Shown piece after piece: positions 26,942-34,699 of a stretch of 64,000 nucleotides of DNA. A program made the translations under genes and the position numbers. The stretch is from Candidatus Hepatincola sp. Av (GTDB lineage Bacteria; Pseudomonadota; Alphaproteobacteria; WRAU01; Hepatincolaceae): the NCBI GenBank assembly GCA_023518375.1, contig CP068450.1:310001-374000 (forward strand), read 5' to 3'. The number at the start of each line of letters is the position of its first letter. Within the stretch, counting starts at the first letter, position 1. The notes under the pieces were generated by a model that worked only from the letters and a program-made list of their open reading frames with translations, did no database searches and was not told the DNA's origin.

Positions 26942-27152
26942 CGTAATCAAAATGGTAAGACTAATAAATAAAGATATTTATACAGGTTATATCATAGAAC
27001 TAAATAATTATGATTTAACTCTAATTTTAGAAGGTCTTGCCCTTTTGGATACCCAATGCCAAAGTAACTCAGAAATTCCATGTATGAGTTATGAGTGGAA
27101 TTTATTACAAGAATTAAAAGAAATTAAGGCTAAACAAGATGAAGAAATATAA
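26934..27152 (+). CDS. Prophage hypothetical protein, 72 residues
   Basis: GTG at 26934 lies just downstream of AGAGAGG inside the end of the previous gene. The product is acidic and soluble (LNNYDLTLILEGLALLDTQ...), with an ELKEIKAKQDEE tail. It overlaps the next gene by 14 nt. No family is recognised. Confidence 0.55.
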   Translation: MDSVIKMVRLINKDIYTGYIIELNNYDLTLILEGLALLDTQCQSNSEIPCMSYEWNLLQELKEIKAKQDEEI

Positions 27153-27387
27153 ATACAAAAGCCATAATAAACTCTTTAAAGTTTTGTGCAAGGTTAATCC
27201 TATAATAGCTCTTTGTGGAACTTTTGCATTAAGTAATAACTGGTTTATGGGTTGGTATATTTTAATTATATATAACTTATTAAATATTTATATTTATTTA
27301 AGTCGTAAAGAAGATTTTTTAATATATGCCCTAATGAGTAGTTTACATTTTAGTTTTGCTTTGTGGGCAATACTTATAAGGGGGTGA
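27139..27387 (+). CDS. Prophage membrane protein, 82 residues
   Basis: The product has about three hydrophobic stretches (IIALCGTFALSNNWFMGWYILII, LLNIYIYL, IYALMSSLHFSFALWAIL). It overlaps the preceding gene and ends 1 nt before the next, which is also a membrane protein. Its function is unknown. Confidence 0.6.
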   Translation: MKKYKYKSHNKLFKVLCKVNPIIALCGTFALSNNWFMGWYILIIYNLLNIYIYLSRKEDFLIYALMSSLHFSFALWAILIRG

Positions 27388-27388
27388 A

Positions 27389-28072
27389 ATGGATAAATTT
27401 ATAAATATAAGTATTTACTTAATATATGCCATTATAGCTCTGGTGAGTATCCTTATAAGCTATAAAGTGTCTTTAATTATGAGTGTTATAGTTTTAGCCA
27501 TAGAAAGTACCCGACTTGTAGCCTTGTATAAAAAAGTATATTCAGTGATAGTACTTGTATTTATTCTTAATACATTACTGATAGGTTACAACAGTTTTAA
27601 GTATCAGCAAACAGTTAATTATAAGAATAGTCAAATTATGGAAGGAAATAAGATAATTACCAATTATATGGCATCAAAAGATTTAAGGGCATCAACCCTC
27701 AAAGATTTAGAAAAAGATATACAAGATATGCAAGATATTAGTATAGATTGGTGGCTATTAGTGGGAGTTTATTTGTGCTTGGAAGTTTGTTTAATTTGTT
27801 TGGTGATAGGTATAAATAAGCAAGAAGAATCATTAGTTAGAAAGATTAGTAGAGTTACAGGAAAAGGAATAAAAATTAAACCAAAAAAGATAACTAAGAG
27901 TATAAAAGAGACAAAGGGAATAGCACAATTAGAATATGTTGGTTCTTATTCAGATTATTATAAAGAAAAAGGAATCTCTAGAGCTAAAGCTAAGAAGTTA
28001 TTTGATGAATGGAAAGCTAAAGGAAGACTGATAAAACAAAATGGTAAAAACTACTTAAAGGGTAATGATTAA
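27389..28072 (+). CDS. Prophage membrane protein with C-terminal helix-turn-helix-like tail
   Basis: The 227-residue product has three or four membrane helices (residues ~5-30, 31-65, 118-142) with a short region between them. The cytoplasmic tail is basic and ends ISRAKAKKLFDEWKAKGRLIKQNGKNYLKG, which resembles a winged-helix motif. It is the last gene before a strong intrinsic terminator, so it ends the early operon. No family is recognised; a membrane-linked regulator or host-interaction protein is a guess. Confidence 0.55.
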   Translation: MDKFINISIYLIYAIIALVSILISYKVSLIMSVIVLAIESTRLVALYKKVYSVIVLVFILNTLLIGYNSFKYQQTVNYKNSQIMEGNKIITNYMASKDLRASTLKDLEKDIQDMQDISIDWWLLVGVYLCLEVCLICLVIGINKQEESLVRKISRVTGKGIKIKPKKITKSIKETKGIAQLEYVGSYSDYYKEKGISRAKAKKLFDEWKAKGRLIKQNGKNYLKGND

Positions 28073-28106
28073 ATAAGCTAACTAATTGGGGCTAGTTAGC
28101 TTATTT
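28071..28106 (+). terminator. Intrinsic terminator of the prophage early operon
   Basis: A perfect 14-bp stem (AAATAAGCTAACTA 28071-28084 with TAGTTAGCTTATTT 28093-28106) with an 8-nt loop is followed by ATTTTC. It overlaps the stop of the preceding gene and closes the operon that starts at ner. Confidence 0.85.
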
Positions 28107-28155
28107 ATTTTCATAATAAAATGAATTTAGCAAGTAATATTTTAATATAAAAAGC

Positions 28156-28596
28156 GTGATAAGTCAAATGAATAAGCCTCAATATCTATTTACTAACCTA
28201 TCTTCATTAAAAGATAATGAAGAACTAAATTTTTATGCACAAATGTTACAAGATTTACAAGAGGAAGCTTTAATTTGGCGAGTATCTTATGAGTATGGCG
28301 GGCAAAGATTTTATATTCCTAACAAAGTTACAGAAAAAAACTTAAAAACTCACCCGTTGGCCAAATATGGTGTAGAGTTTTTTACATGGCTTGTAGATAA
28401 CTATGGAGGGAACACTTTAACCATACCACTAGGAATGAATAATACTTACAAAAGAACCCAAACCCAAGCTGAAATATTAGCATCTCGTGGCTTTACTTAC
28501 AATCAAATTGCTAGGCAACTAGGCATTCATTATTCTTCAGCTCGCCGTGCAAAAAGAAGAAACAACCAAAAAACACAATCAGATTTATTTGATTAA
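28156..28596 (+). CDS. Mor-like transcriptional activator of the prophage
   Basis: This 146-residue protein resembles the Mor/C activator family, which turns on middle and late genes of Mu. Family-like features are YGGQRFYIPNKV (residues ~46-57), a short FFTWLVDNYGGNTLTIPLG block, and a C-terminal helix-turn-helix (ILASRGFTYNQIARQLGIHYSSARRAKRR). The start is GTG at 28156 or ATG at 28168; neither has a good ribosome binding site. It lies alone after the early terminator and before the lysis genes, exactly where Mor sits in Mu. Confidence 0.75.
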   Translation: MISQMNKPQYLFTNLSSLKDNEELNFYAQMLQDLQEEALIWRVSYEYGGQRFYIPNKVTEKNLKTHPLAKYGVEFFTWLVDNYGGNTLTIPLGMNNTYKRTQTQAEILASRGFTYNQIARQLGIHYSSARRAKRRNNQKTQSDLFD

Positions 28597-28724
28597 TATA
28601 ATTTACCTATATTTATAAAACATTGAAAATTTTTATCTTTTTTTCTAATTCCCTGTAAAAGCTGAATACTGACACTTTCCCTAAAATTACGACATAATAT
28701 AATTAAAAACATAGAGTATGTATT
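28597..28724 (+). promoter_or_regulatory. Probable late promoter region before the lysis genes
   Basis: The 128-bp spacer between the Mor-like gene and the endolysin contains an ATAATATAATT element near 28690-28705 that could serve as a -10 box. No good -35 box accompanies it, as expected for an activator-dependent promoter. Confidence 0.4.
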
Positions 28725-29252
28725 ATGGCCGTATTTCAAATAGCTGTAGATAAAGTTTTAAAAAATGAAGGTGGTTTTGTTGAAAACTCTAAGGATTTAG
28801 GAGGAACAACAAACTATGGTATATCTTTAAGATTTTTACAAAGTATTTACCAAGATGCTACATCAGAAACCATTAAAAATCTAACTTTAGAGGAAGCAGA
28901 AGATTTATATTTCCAACATTTTTGGTTAAAAAATAAATATAATGAGATTTGCTCTCAGGTAGTAGCTGACAAAGTATTTGATACTGCAGTTAATATGGGA
29001 GCTAAATCCGCCAATAGATTTTTACAACAAACATTAAATATTATTATTTTTAACGGCATTAAATTAAATGAAGATGGTTATATAGGGCAAAAGACTATAG
29101 AAACTATTAACTTATTACAAGGTGAAGATGTAGATGAAAACATTTTAAAAGTTTATTCATTATTACAAAAAGAACATTATTTTAAAATTGTTATAAATAG
29201 ACCAGAGCAAATTATCTTTGCTAAAGGTTGGAATCGTAGAGCTGATAAGTAA
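28725..29252 (+). CDS. Phage endolysin, glycoside hydrolase family 108
   Basis: The enzyme is predicted to hydrolyse peptidoglycan glycan strands. The family signature KVLKNEGGFVENSKDLGGTTNYGIS (residues ~10-34) has the catalytic Glu in NEGG. A C-terminal peptidoglycan-binding part (FDTAVNMGAKSANRFLQQTLN...DGYIGQKTIETIN) completes the fold. At 175 residues it is typical. It heads a lysis cassette with the holin 22 nt downstream, so cells making tails could be lysed to release them. Confidence 0.9.
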   Translation: MAVFQIAVDKVLKNEGGFVENSKDLGGTTNYGISLRFLQSIYQDATSETIKNLTLEEAEDLYFQHFWLKNKYNEICSQVVADKVFDTAVNMGAKSANRFLQQTLNIIIFNGIKLNEDGYIGQKTIETINLLQGEDVDENILKVYSLLQKEHYFKIVINRPEQIIFAKGWNRRADK

Positions 29253-29273
29253 AAATGCAAGGGAGTCTTATTG

Positions 29274-29603
29274 ATGGGCATATTAAATCTTGGAGAAAAA
29301 GTAATTGATAAATATACATCAGAAAAAGAAGAGTTGGAGCAAGCCAACGAAATAATCAAGAATACTAAAGAGTTAGACTTGAGTCAACATCAAGCAAGAA
29401 ATAATCTTAATTTAAAAAACCCTAGATTTTGGCTAGAAATTATTTGTATTACAGGTTTTGCTTATTCTTATTTAATAGCACCTGTTGCCAGTGATTTATG
29501 GCATATTAATTTACATGGAGCAGGTAAAGAAACTGAAGAGTTATTATACGCATTAATGGGGCTAGGTGGGTATAGATTAGCAGAAAAGGTAGTAAAGAAA
29601 TGA
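29274..29603 (+). CDS. Holin-like protein of the 3TM phage holin group
   Basis: An N-terminal charged helix (EKVIDKYTSEKEELEQANEIIK) is followed by NPRFWLEIICITGFAYSYLIAPV and ELLYALMGLGGYRLAEKVV, as in holins of gene transfer agent and Mu-like type. I prefer ATG at 29274 over TTG at 29271. It would permeabilise the inner membrane for the endolysin. Its TGA stop overlaps the next gene's start. Confidence 0.75.
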   Translation: MGILNLGEKVIDKYTSEKEELEQANEIIKNTKELDLSQHQARNNLNLKNPRFWLEIICITGFAYSYLIAPVASDLWHINLHGAGKETEELLYALMGLGGYRLAEKVVKK

Positions 29604-29899
29604 GTGCAGAAACAGCCTATTTAATAAAAGGTTTGTTTCCAGTTTTTTTAGGCATTATTTTCTGGTACATCTGGTCTATGAAACAACGATTTGTTTCAAA
29701 AAAAGATTTTCAAGAGTTAGAAAAAAAAGTTGATAGTAAAGTAGATAAATCTTCTTTTACAAGTTTTAAAAGTGATTATTACACAAGGCATGAAGAGTCC
29801 CAAACACGTCTTACAAAAATTGAAGCACACATGGAAAATCTTTCAAATGTGATGCTTGAAATCAAAGAGTATTTATTTAAAAGAAAGAAGAAAGATTAA
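29600..29899 (+). CDS. DUF2730-like membrane-anchored coiled-coil protein
   Basis: An N-terminal membrane helix (LFPVFLGIIFWYIWSM) leads into a long coiled coil (FQELEKKVDSKVD...TRLTKIEAHMENLSNVMLEIKEYLF). Proteins of this design (Mu gp25 type) lie between the lysis genes and the small terminase in Mu-like phages. Here the terminase and everything up to gpG has been lost directly after it. Confidence 0.65.
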   Translation: MSAETAYLIKGLFPVFLGIIFWYIWSMKQRFVSKKDFQELEKKVDSKVDKSSFTSFKSDYYTRHEESQTRLTKIEAHMENLSNVMLEIKEYLFKRKKKD

Positions 29900-30460
29900 T
29901 TAGCACAAGAGAACCAAAAAAATAGTTTAAAAAAGTCTAAAGAACTTATATTCTAAAGCTATCCTTACTTTTACCAGTAATTGCTGATAATAATTTTAGT
30001 ATAAATTATTAGATTTATACTTATGAATTGTTGCAAAGTACTGGTAGTTACCTAACATAATTACCATATGATTTACCAGTTCACTTACCAATATATTACT
30101 ATATTGTTATTGGTAATTTGTAGCTATAAATAGTTATGAATTACGTCTTACTTTTACCAGTAATTCTTATTAATCAATTTAGTAAAAGTCTTTATCATTT
30201 ACCATTAATATATAACTTTAATTACTAAAGACAATTAACCTGTAAGCTCTAAAAAAATAATAAAAAAGTATCAATTTTCCGTACTCACTTGCACACTTAT
30301 CTTATTTATTAAGTTTTGCTAATCTTTCTAAATAATAAGGTTGTACCCATAAAAATATTTTAAGATGAAATTCAAGTAAATATGGAAGATAACTACACTA
30401 CTAATATTAGCACCAATTATAGGAAGAAGTGGACGTACTTTTACTGATTATGATACAGAG
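29900..30460. other. Deletion scar: 0.56 kb without genes where the head module should be
   Basis: In a Mu-like phage this place holds small and large terminase, portal, head morphogenesis, protease and major capsid genes. Here only AT-rich non-coding DNA with internal repeats remains. The last 90 bases before 30461 are open in the frame of the following gpG fragment (...APIIGRSGRTFTDYDTE...), from a TAA near 30375, but have no usable start codon. I see no IS remnant that would explain the loss. Confidence 0.75.
29964..30165. repeat. Direct repeat CTTACTTTTACCAGTAATT, two copies
   Basis: The 19-bp sequence occurs exactly at 29964-29982 and 30147-30165, 183 bp apart. Looser relatives of TTACCAGT and its complement ACTGGTA lie between them (about 30038, 30072). 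The meaning is unknown; they could be protein-binding sites or relics of the deletion. Confidence 0.55.
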
Positions 30461-30745
30461 TTGTGCAATAACTTTATATTAGATAAAAGAGGGATACCTT
30501 TAGATGCAAACCAAAAGTTAGAGTTACCTGCAATTTCATGTGTAAAATCCATAGAATTGGTTAGTAACAAAATATATGGCGATGAATTAATAATAGGAAC
30601 AGACCTAATATACGGTGGCACTCACCAATATGGTAACTTTAATAAAAACATTCCAAAACGGGAATACTTAGGTTTATCTACAGCAAATGAAGCGGAAATA
30701 GAAAAAGAACTAACAGAGTACTTAGAGGAAATATTGTATGAATGA
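30461..30745 (+). pseudogene. Truncated gpG-like virion morphogenesis protein (C-terminal part)
   Basis: The 94-residue frame starts at TTG and contains the C-terminal half of the Mu gpG / phage virion morphogenesis family: ELIIGTDLIYGGTHQYGNFNKNIPKREYLGLSTANEAEIEKELTEYLEEI. The usual N-terminal half (about 70-80 residues) is missing, so the deletion of the head module ended inside this gene. It overlaps the gp37-like gene by 8 nt. Confidence 0.75.
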
Positions 30746-31211
30746 GCTATTACAAGCTATTAAAAAAACATTACAAGACACTAAACTTTTTAAAAGTGTT
30801 GAAATTCATGGTGGTGGTTTTAGTGGGATTGAGGACTTAAAAAAGTTTGCACAAGTTGCTCCTGCTAGTAGAGTTGGCTTAGTTAATATGGGTGAAATTC
30901 TAGCAACACCAGAAGGTATGCTAGAGTGTGCCTTAAACTTAAGTATTATTTTTAGTTCAGCCGATATTAACCCACAAAAAACTCGGCATACCGAAGCCTT
31001 AAGAATTTTAGAAGAAGTTTTATTATTAGTAAAAGATGGGCGTTGGGGCAGTATTAAGAACCCTGTGGCTGATACAGAGATAGATAGTATAAAAACGACC
31101 AACTATTATGGTTCACAGCTATATGGCAATAATCTTGCTCTGTGGAAAGTAGACTGGGTACAAAGATTAAAATTAGGCACCGATAGATTCAACCTAACTA
31201 ATAAGGCTTAA
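30738..31211 (+). CDS. Mu gp37-like (DUF1834) tail terminator-type protein
   Basis: This 157-residue protein has the family features: MNELLQAIKKTLQDTKLFKSVEIHGGGFSG (residues 1-30), APASRVGLVN, and a central HTEALRILEEVLLLVKDGRWG block. Members lie between head and tail genes in Mu-like phages and are probably neck or tail-completion proteins. The gene is complete and heads the intact tail module. Confidence 0.75.
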   Translation: MNELLQAIKKTLQDTKLFKSVEIHGGGFSGIEDLKKFAQVAPASRVGLVNMGEILATPEGMLECALNLSIIFSSADINPQKTRHTEALRILEEVLLLVKDGRWGSIKNPVADTEIDSIKTTNYYGSQLYGNNLALWKVDWVQRLKLGTDRFNLTNKA

Positions 31212-31212
31212 A

Positions 31213-31692
31213 ATGGAAGTATTAATAGAATTAGATAGAAGAATTCAAAAATTAGAAAATAGGCTAAATAACCTAATTAATTACGGGGTTATTCTGTCTG
31301 TTGATTACACTAAAAGTACAGCCATAGTAGACTTTCAAAATGGAATTTCTACGCCAGAGTTACCATTTTTACAGGCCCCCAATACTTGGAATCCTCTAAA
31401 GGTAGGGGATCAAGTAGTAGTAATAGCTTTTAATGGCATTATAGAACAAGGTTTTATAGTACCAAAGTTATACAAAACAGGGGAAGCCTTAGGAACAGAA
31501 GAAAATACTTTTGTTTTAAAGTTTGCAGAGGGTGAAATTAACTATAAAGAGGGCGTAATAACTATTAATAGTTCAGCAAAAATTGTATTGCAAGATGAAA
31601 GCGGTGATGGAGTTGTTTGTAAAAACCATTTATGTGCATTTACAGGTACCCCTCATATGCAAGGCAGTTCTAAAATTAAAGGAGCTTTATAA
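31213..31692 (+). CDS. Baseplate spike protein, gpV-like
   Basis: GpV forms the trimeric spike at the tip of a contractile tail. An OB-fold region (GVILSVDYTKSTAIVDFQNGISTPELPFLQ, residues ~27-56) is followed by a beta-helix (EGEINYKEGVITINSSAKIVLQDESGDG). It ends CKNHLCAFTGTPHMQGSSKIKG, where cysteine and histidine residues could coordinate a tip metal. It starts 1 nt after the gp37-like gene. Confidence 0.8.
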   Translation: MEVLIELDRRIQKLENRLNNLINYGVILSVDYTKSTAIVDFQNGISTPELPFLQAPNTWNPLKVGDQVVVIAFNGIIEQGFIVPKLYKTGEALGTEENTFVLKFAEGEINYKEGVITINSSAKIVLQDESGDGVVCKNHLCAFTGTPHMQGSSKIKGAL

Positions 31693-31910
31693 TGACAATA
31701 TCTAACAACACAGCCATAGAGAGTATAAAAAATACATTGGAAAGCAATGGCTTTAATTTAAGTAATACACCAGTTACCAATGTTTTTATTGAAGCTATAG
31801 TGAATGCCATTTTAAATGAAGTAAAAAAAGGCACAATTAATACCAATGTTACAGGCTCATCTGCCACAGGTGGACCAGTAACAGGTGCAGGTATTGGGAC
31901 AATTTCATAG
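31692..31910 (+). CDS. Small tail-module protein, 72 residues
   Basis: A small protein with a helical N-terminus and a Gly/Thr-rich end (SSATGGPVTGAGIGTI). It overlaps the spike gene by 1 nt, and so is probably translated with it. Its role is unknown; it could be part of the spike complex. Confidence 0.55.
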   Translation: MTISNNTAIESIKNTLESNGFNLSNTPVTNVFIEAIVNAILNEVKKGTINTNVTGSSATGGPVTGAGIGTIS

Positions 31911-31922
31911 GGAGGAGCGAAT

Positions 31923-32087
31923 ATGAAGAAAGTATTTTTATTAATAACTAGTTGTTTATTAATCTTATTAAGTGGTTGTTCTTATTTAGGTAACACCATT
32001 AAAGAGGGAGTACATGAAGATATTCTGCAAGCCAAACAAGAAATTAACCAAAATATTATGCAATATTGCCAAGTGAAAACAAAATAG
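31923..32087 (+). CDS. Small prophage lipoprotein, 54 residues
   Basis: ATG at 31923 is preceded by GGAGGAG. The product has a lipoprotein signal peptide with lipobox LLSGC at residues 15-19, then a short helical tail (KEGVHEDILQAKQEINQN). In some phages small lipoproteins act as outer spanins or exclude other phages. Its location among spike genes is unusual, and the role is open. Confidence 0.65.
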   Translation: MKKVFLLITSCLLILLSGCSYLGNTIKEGVHEDILQAKQEINQNIMQYCQVKTK

Positions 32088-32098
32088 GAGGAAGCTAT

Positions 32099-32242
32099 AT
32101 GAAAGACGTCTATAAAACTAACATAAACACATGGATAATTGGTACTTATTATCCTAAAAATTCCCAAGTAAAGCTACCTACTAATTTAGCTAAATGGTTT
32201 GTAGATAAACAAATACTAACACCTTTTACAAAGGAAAAATAA
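32099..32242 (+). CDS. Small tail-module protein, 47 residues
   Basis: ATG at 32099 follows AGGAGG with good spacing. The product (MKDVYKTNINTWIIGTYYPK... KWFVDKQILTPFTKEK) is soluble with no known motif. It is packed between the lipoprotein and gpJ genes with the same orientation, which supports it being real. Confidence 0.5.
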   Translation: MKDVYKTNINTWIIGTYYPKNSQVKLPTNLAKWFVDKQILTPFTKEK

Positions 32243-32246
32243 TAAA

Positions 32247-33167
32247 ATGATAAAACCTAAAGCTGTAAAAGAGGTTGATTTTCAATCTCTATTAGAAAGA
32301 AATCAAAAACTCTTAGAAAGTGTAGCACCAGATACTTATAAAAATTTAAGTGCGGTAGACCCTGCCAATAAACTTATGGGGATTAGTGCCTATATAGAAG
32401 GTTTAGTTCGTAACAAAGTAAATAATGCTTTACTTGCAGTTATGGTAGATTTTGCAGAAGACGAAGACCTAGATAACTTAGGTAATTTTTATGGACTGAC
32501 TAGAAAAGTGTTAGAAGATGGAGATTCCAAAGCTACACCACCACTGCCTGCAATCTATGAAACAGATGAAGAATTTAGAGCTAGAATTAAACAAGCACCC
32601 TTTGGTTTTTCCGTAGCAGGACCAACCGCCTCTTATGAGTTTTATGGTAAAGAAGCTGATATTGCTGTAAAAGATATCTCGGCAGTTTCACATTCTCCTT
32701 GTGTAGTAGATATTACAGTGCTTTCTTATAGTGGTAATGGAGTAGCCGATAGTAATTTGTTAAACACAGTTACACTAGCTTTAAATGATGAGTTAGTACG
32801 CCCTGTAGGGGACTTAGTAAATGTGAAATCCGCAGAGATTATAGAATATGAAATAGCGGTAACCATTCGCCCTCAAGATAATACGCCAGAGTCAGCTATT
32901 GATTTAAACCAAATCATTGCGAATTTACAAAGCTATGCCGACTCAGAACATCGTTGTGGGGGTATGGTAGTGGCCTCAGGAATTTATGCTAATTCCCATA
33001 TTGCAGGGGTAGAACAAGTAACTATTACAAGTCCAACTGAAGATATTATTTGTACTCCAGCTCAGGCTCCATATTGTTTAAAAATAACCGCTGAATTTAT
33101 TGCAATTACAGATAGTGCTATTCAAAAAGTATCAAAGGGGAAGCTATATGCTAGAAAAGCAAAATAA
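32247..33167 (+). CDS. Baseplate wedge protein gpJ
   Basis: P2 gpJ-like baseplate protein, 306 residues, which joins the wedge around the spike. Family features are FAEDEDLDNLGNFYGLTRKV (residues ~70-89), ETDEEFRARIKQAPFGFSVAGPTASYEFYGKEAD (near 110-145), and a repeated beta domain further on. Intact, with stop overlapping gpI. It is also related to Mu gp47. Confidence 0.88.
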   Translation: MIKPKAVKEVDFQSLLERNQKLLESVAPDTYKNLSAVDPANKLMGISAYIEGLVRNKVNNALLAVMVDFAEDEDLDNLGNFYGLTRKVLEDGDSKATPPLPAIYETDEEFRARIKQAPFGFSVAGPTASYEFYGKEADIAVKDISAVSHSPCVVDITVLSYSGNGVADSNLLNTVTLALNDELVRPVGDLVNVKSAEIIEYEIAVTIRPQDNTPESAIDLNQIIANLQSYADSEHRCGGMVVASGIYANSHIAGVEQVTITSPTEDIICTPAQAPYCLKITAEFIAITDSAIQKVSKGKLYARKAK

Positions 33168-33702
33168 ATCCTTATTGCCTATTCATAGCCAAACATCAAT
33201 AATGCTAGCTTTAGAAAGTATGTTTAGAACTATTGAAACTTTACCAACACAGGTAATTCAAGATTTTTGGAATACAGAAAAGTGTAGAGAAGACTTACTC
33301 CCTTATTTAGCTAACCAACTAGGCATAGATTTCTGGTCTAATAACTTAGATGAAAGTTATAAAAGGGCTTTATGTAAAAATGCGGTGCAAATTAATAAAC
33401 ATAGGGGCACAGTCGGAGGTATGAAATTAGCTTTAGCCAGTTTAAATATGGGCTTGACTGTGGAAGAATGGTTTCAATATGATGGTGAAGTTGGCACAGG
33501 TAAAACGGTAATTAATTTAGGTGATAATGAGTTTAGTGCAGATACCTATGTACTTATTTATTCTACAGTAGAGAAAATTAAACGTTTAAGTTTTTTATTA
33601 AAAATTACCACCGAGTCAGCCCTTAGCTCTACCTTACCCTATGTAACAGGGGCAGGTTTAGATGGAGATGTTTTCAATATAGCTATGGAGGGAACAGTAT
33701 AA
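33148..33702 (+). CDS. Tail protein gpI
   Basis: P2 gpI family, the baseplate protein that holds the tail fibres. I set the start at ATG 33148 (MLEKQNKSLLPIHSQTS) because AAGGGGAAG lies just upstream; this overlaps gpJ by 20 nt and gives 184 residues. Diagnostic features are CREDLLPYLANQLGIDFWSNNLDESYKRALCKNAVQINKHRGTVGGMK. It directly precedes the first fibre gene. Confidence 0.88.
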   Translation: MLEKQNKSLLPIHSQTSIMLALESMFRTIETLPTQVIQDFWNTEKCREDLLPYLANQLGIDFWSNNLDESYKRALCKNAVQINKHRGTVGGMKLALASLNMGLTVEEWFQYDGEVGTGKTVINLGDNEFSADTYVLIYSTVEKIKRLSFLLKITTESALSSTLPYVTGAGLDGDVFNIAMEGTV

Positions 33703-34679
33703 TGTCATTTGAGATAGTATATACAGATAAGGGATTAGAGGAGTTAATACTAGCCGAAAATGGCACACCCTTAGTGTTTGAAAAGTTTGCGGTAGGCGAT
33801 GGTGAAAATCCCCCTGAAACTAGCCAAATAGGTTTACAGAATGAGAAGTGGAGAGGATATATAAATAAGGTAGAGGTAAGTTCTACAACACCAACAAACT
33901 TACTTATAACTTGTGTAGTTCCTTCACAGATACCTGAAACGGAAGCCTTTTATATTAGAGAATTAGGATTGTTTGATACAGAAGGAGAATTAATAGCCAT
34001 AGCCAAAGTACCAGATAGTTACTACGCCCAAAGTAGCAATGGTATAGCATCAGAGAAACTTTATAACATTGTACTTAGTATAAGCAATACCGCAGAGGTA
34101 AACTTAGAGTTAGATACAACAATATTAGCAACTCAAGAGTCGGTGAAAGAGTTAGAGCAAGTTGTTACTACCCTCAATGATAAATTCACTAAAACTTTAA
34201 AGACTCAAATAGGTAAGATAATTATTAATATGGATCCCCAATATAAAGATGTTGAAATATGGGATGATGGAGTTTTTACGTATGCGATTTGTAATGGGCA
34301 AGCTATTAACTCATCTGCTTATCCTGACTTGGCAGCTATTTATGGAGATATCTTACCAAATTTCCAAAGTGCGACTGTAAGGCATATTCCAGCAGGTGAT
34401 ACTAGAACACTGGGCTCATACCAAGAAGATACTTTGCAGAATATTATTGGCTCTTTTCACGGAACAAATACCTCTATAACTACTAGTGAAACATGGGGTG
34501 CTTTCTATGGCGATCCTGATCCTCCAACTACTTATGGTGGAAAAGTATTTGATACAACCAGTGGTAGAGGTCTAAATCGTGTGCATTTTGACGCTTCCAG
34601 AGTAGTACGAACAGCTGATGAGACCAGAATGAAGAACATAGCAGTACAGTTTTATGTAATAGTGAAAGTGTTAATTTAG
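33702..34679 (+). CDS. Tail fibre protein, paralogue 1 of 3
   Basis: This 325-residue protein has an N-terminal DUF3751 collar domain (residues 1-150), which attaches to the baseplate, then a short coiled-coil stretch (VKELEQVVTTLNDKF) and a receptor-binding end of the tail-collar type (WDDGVFTYAICNGQAINSSAYPDLAAIYG). The C-terminus ETRMKNIAVQFYVIVKVLI is shared with paralogue 2. The N-terminal region is nearly identical to those of the next two genes, whereas the distal part differs, so the three probably bind different receptors. Confidence 0.85.
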   Translation: MSFEIVYTDKGLEELILAENGTPLVFEKFAVGDGENPPETSQIGLQNEKWRGYINKVEVSSTTPTNLLITCVVPSQIPETEAFYIRELGLFDTEGELIAIAKVPDSYYAQSSNGIASEKLYNIVLSISNTAEVNLELDTTILATQESVKELEQVVTTLNDKFTKTLKTQIGKIIINMDPQYKDVEIWDDGVFTYAICNGQAINSSAYPDLAAIYGDILPNFQSATVRHIPAGDTRTLGSYQEDTLQNIIGSFHGTNTSITTSETWGAFYGDPDPPTTYGGKVFDTTSGRGLNRVHFDASRVVRTADETRMKNIAVQFYVIVKVLI

Positions 34680-34699
34680 TAATAAATAGGAACAGTATA

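Noticed and set aside
29900-30300. CRISPR array
   Set aside because: Only two exact 19-bp copies with 164 bp between them; spacing and copy number do not fit an array, and no cas gene is present.
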